NCBI RefSeq assembly: GCF_032484785.1
Contig: NZ_JAUETR010000004.1
Coordinates: 141,760-205,759 of the forward strand
Length of the DNA: 64,000 nt
Direction of reading: 5' to 3'
Source: Bradyrhizobium sp. SZCCHNS1050
GTDB taxonomy: Bacteria > Pseudomonadota > Alphaproteobacteria > Rhizobiales > Xanthobacteraceae
Shown here: positions 63,378 through 64,000 of the stretch, in pieces
Layout: every line of letters begins with the position of its first letter
Position numbering within the stretch: position 1 is the first letter of the stretch
Notes under the pieces: generated by a model
What the model was told of the DNA's origin: nothing
Seen by the model: the letters and a program-made list of their open reading frames with translations, nothing else
Database searches by the model: none
Made by a program: the position numbers and the translations under genes

Positions 63378-64000
63378 CACCAGCCGCCTCCATTGACCCG
63401 GTGCTGCCGCTGGCGGCGGGTGATGATGGTGGTTTGCGATTTGTCAGCATAGATATGGCATGCGCCGGTGCAGTCCTTGAGCTCGGCGACGGTGTAGTCC
63501 ATCGGCGCCGGCTTCACGAGCTTGGCGTGCTGCTGCGGGCGGAAATCACTGGCGTGGCAGGCGGCGCAGTCGGGCTTGTAGGCCGCGAACTTGAACACGA
63601 CGGCTTGCGAATTGCCGCTGTGGCAGGCGGTGCAGCCAATGGCCGCGCTATGGTTCGGATAGCTTGCCGACATATGCCGGTAATTGACCGAGCTCCAGCT
63701 CACCGTCCGGTGGCAGCTCTCGCAGGGGACGTTGGTCACGAAGTGCTTCGGCGACTTGCCGGTGGCATTGGAGCCGTTGTGACAGCTGGCGCACGGCGCA
63801 GTCAGGCTGGTGTGATCCATCCGCGCGCCCGAGAACGACACGGTGTTCTTGTGGCAGCTCTCGCATGGCGCGCTGGTCGCGACGTGCTTCTGCGGCTTGC
63901 CGGTCGCGGCCATGCCGTTGTGACAGCTCGCGCAGGCCGCCATCGTGCCGGTGTGGCTGAACCGGGCGCCGCTGAACGTCGTCGTGCTCTTGTGGCAGGT
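63377..64000 (-). CDS. Multiheme c-type cytochrome with 47-residue two-heme repeats, 5' end cut by window edge
   Basis: 207 residues visible, extending beyond the right edge. Canonical CXXCH sites: CASCH 63934-63920, CESCH 63865-63851, CASCH 63793-63779, CESCH 63724-63710, CTACH 63634-63620, CAACH 63568-63554, plus the end of another at the edge (TCH). A final CTGACH (63472-63455) has three spacer residues. Between 64000 and about 63700 the motifs recur with an exact 47-residue period (CASCHNG...ATGK...KH...PCESCH). The Lys-His and DH/RH positions may be distal heme ligands. Stop overlaps the barrel start. The total heme count is unknown. Confidence 0.88.
   Translation of the reverse strand, partial: TCHKSTTTFSGARFSHTGTMAACASCHNGMAATGKPQKHVATSAPCESCHKNTVSFSGARMDHTSLTAPCASCHNGSNATGKSPKHFVTNVPCESCHRTVSWSSVNYRHMSASYPNHSAAIGCTACHSGNSQAVVFKFAAYKPDCAACHASDFRPQQHAKLVKPAPMDYTVAELKDCTGACHIYADKSQTTIITRRQRQHRVNGGGW

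Noticed and set aside
60441..63452. Plus-strand open frame of about 1000 codons over the barrel gene
   Set aside because: Shadow of the barrel gene, which has a signal peptide, TPR-like units and coupling to the cytochrome.
63455..64000. Tandem repeats at the right edge as a CRISPR array
   Set aside because: The repeat is a 141-base coding period carrying CXXCH codons, not short repeats with unique spacers.

Overview
The window is high-GC alphaproteobacterial DNA, most likely from Bradyrhizobium or a close relative. This rests on the set of families seen (MipZ, a small phasin, ClpS-ClpA, DUF1489, CUT1 sugar transporters, TPR-glycosyltransferases), on the codon bias, and on a roughly 0.5 kb structured repeat at 38225-38710 that I recall as dispersed in Bradyrhizobium genomes. 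The genes look chromosomal. I see no phage, insertion sequence, CRISPR array, rRNA or tRNA.

Layout. 1-10.4 kb holds accessory metabolism and resistance: an AzlC-type permease cut by the left edge, an SLT/SPOR lytic transglycosylase, a selenoprotein-B-like reductase, a PEGA-type lipoprotein, a nitrilase divergent from an AraC regulator, a class A beta-lactamase divergent from a LysR regulator, a small cytochrome c, and DHA2 and TauE transporters. 10.4-33.4 kb is mostly housekeeping: clpA, clpS, an orphan TadG-like vWA protein, a phasin with a palindrome-decorated promoter, a D,D-carboxypeptidase/SPOR protein, a vWA plus J-domain pair, mipZ divergent from panC, DUF1489, GST, a TonB/TolA-like protein, an aldo/keto reductase, MgtE and two tandem polysaccharide deacetylases. 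33.6-37.7 kb is a D-amino acid dehydrogenase / RidA / amidase group beside an XRE-cupin regulator. 37.7-38.7 kb is non-coding and repeat-bearing, followed by an orphan hybrid histidine kinase.

41.5-56.4 kb is a large polyol/sugar catabolic locus. One leftward operon runs SorC/EryD-type regulator, solute-binding protein, two permeases, two ABC ATPases, an erythritol-kinase-like FGGY kinase, a 2-hydroxyacid dehydrogenase, a class II aldolase and a GlpD/EryB-like dehydrogenase. A divergent operon carries a second FGGY kinase, a HAD hydrolase and a second class II aldolase. The logic appears to be import, phosphorylate, oxidise and cleave. The substrate is not evident.

56.4-64 kb carries a TPR-glycosyltransferase and then the most unusual part of the window: a leftward operon of a multiheme c-type cytochrome (47-residue, two-heme repeats running off the right edge), a very large TPR plus beta-barrel outer-membrane protein, and a second-type 5-aminolevulinate synthase placed 20 bp downstream. 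The arrangement suggests an outer-membrane cytochrome system that carries its own heme-precursor enzyme. I regard it as the best candidate for an undescribed system here; its function is inference.
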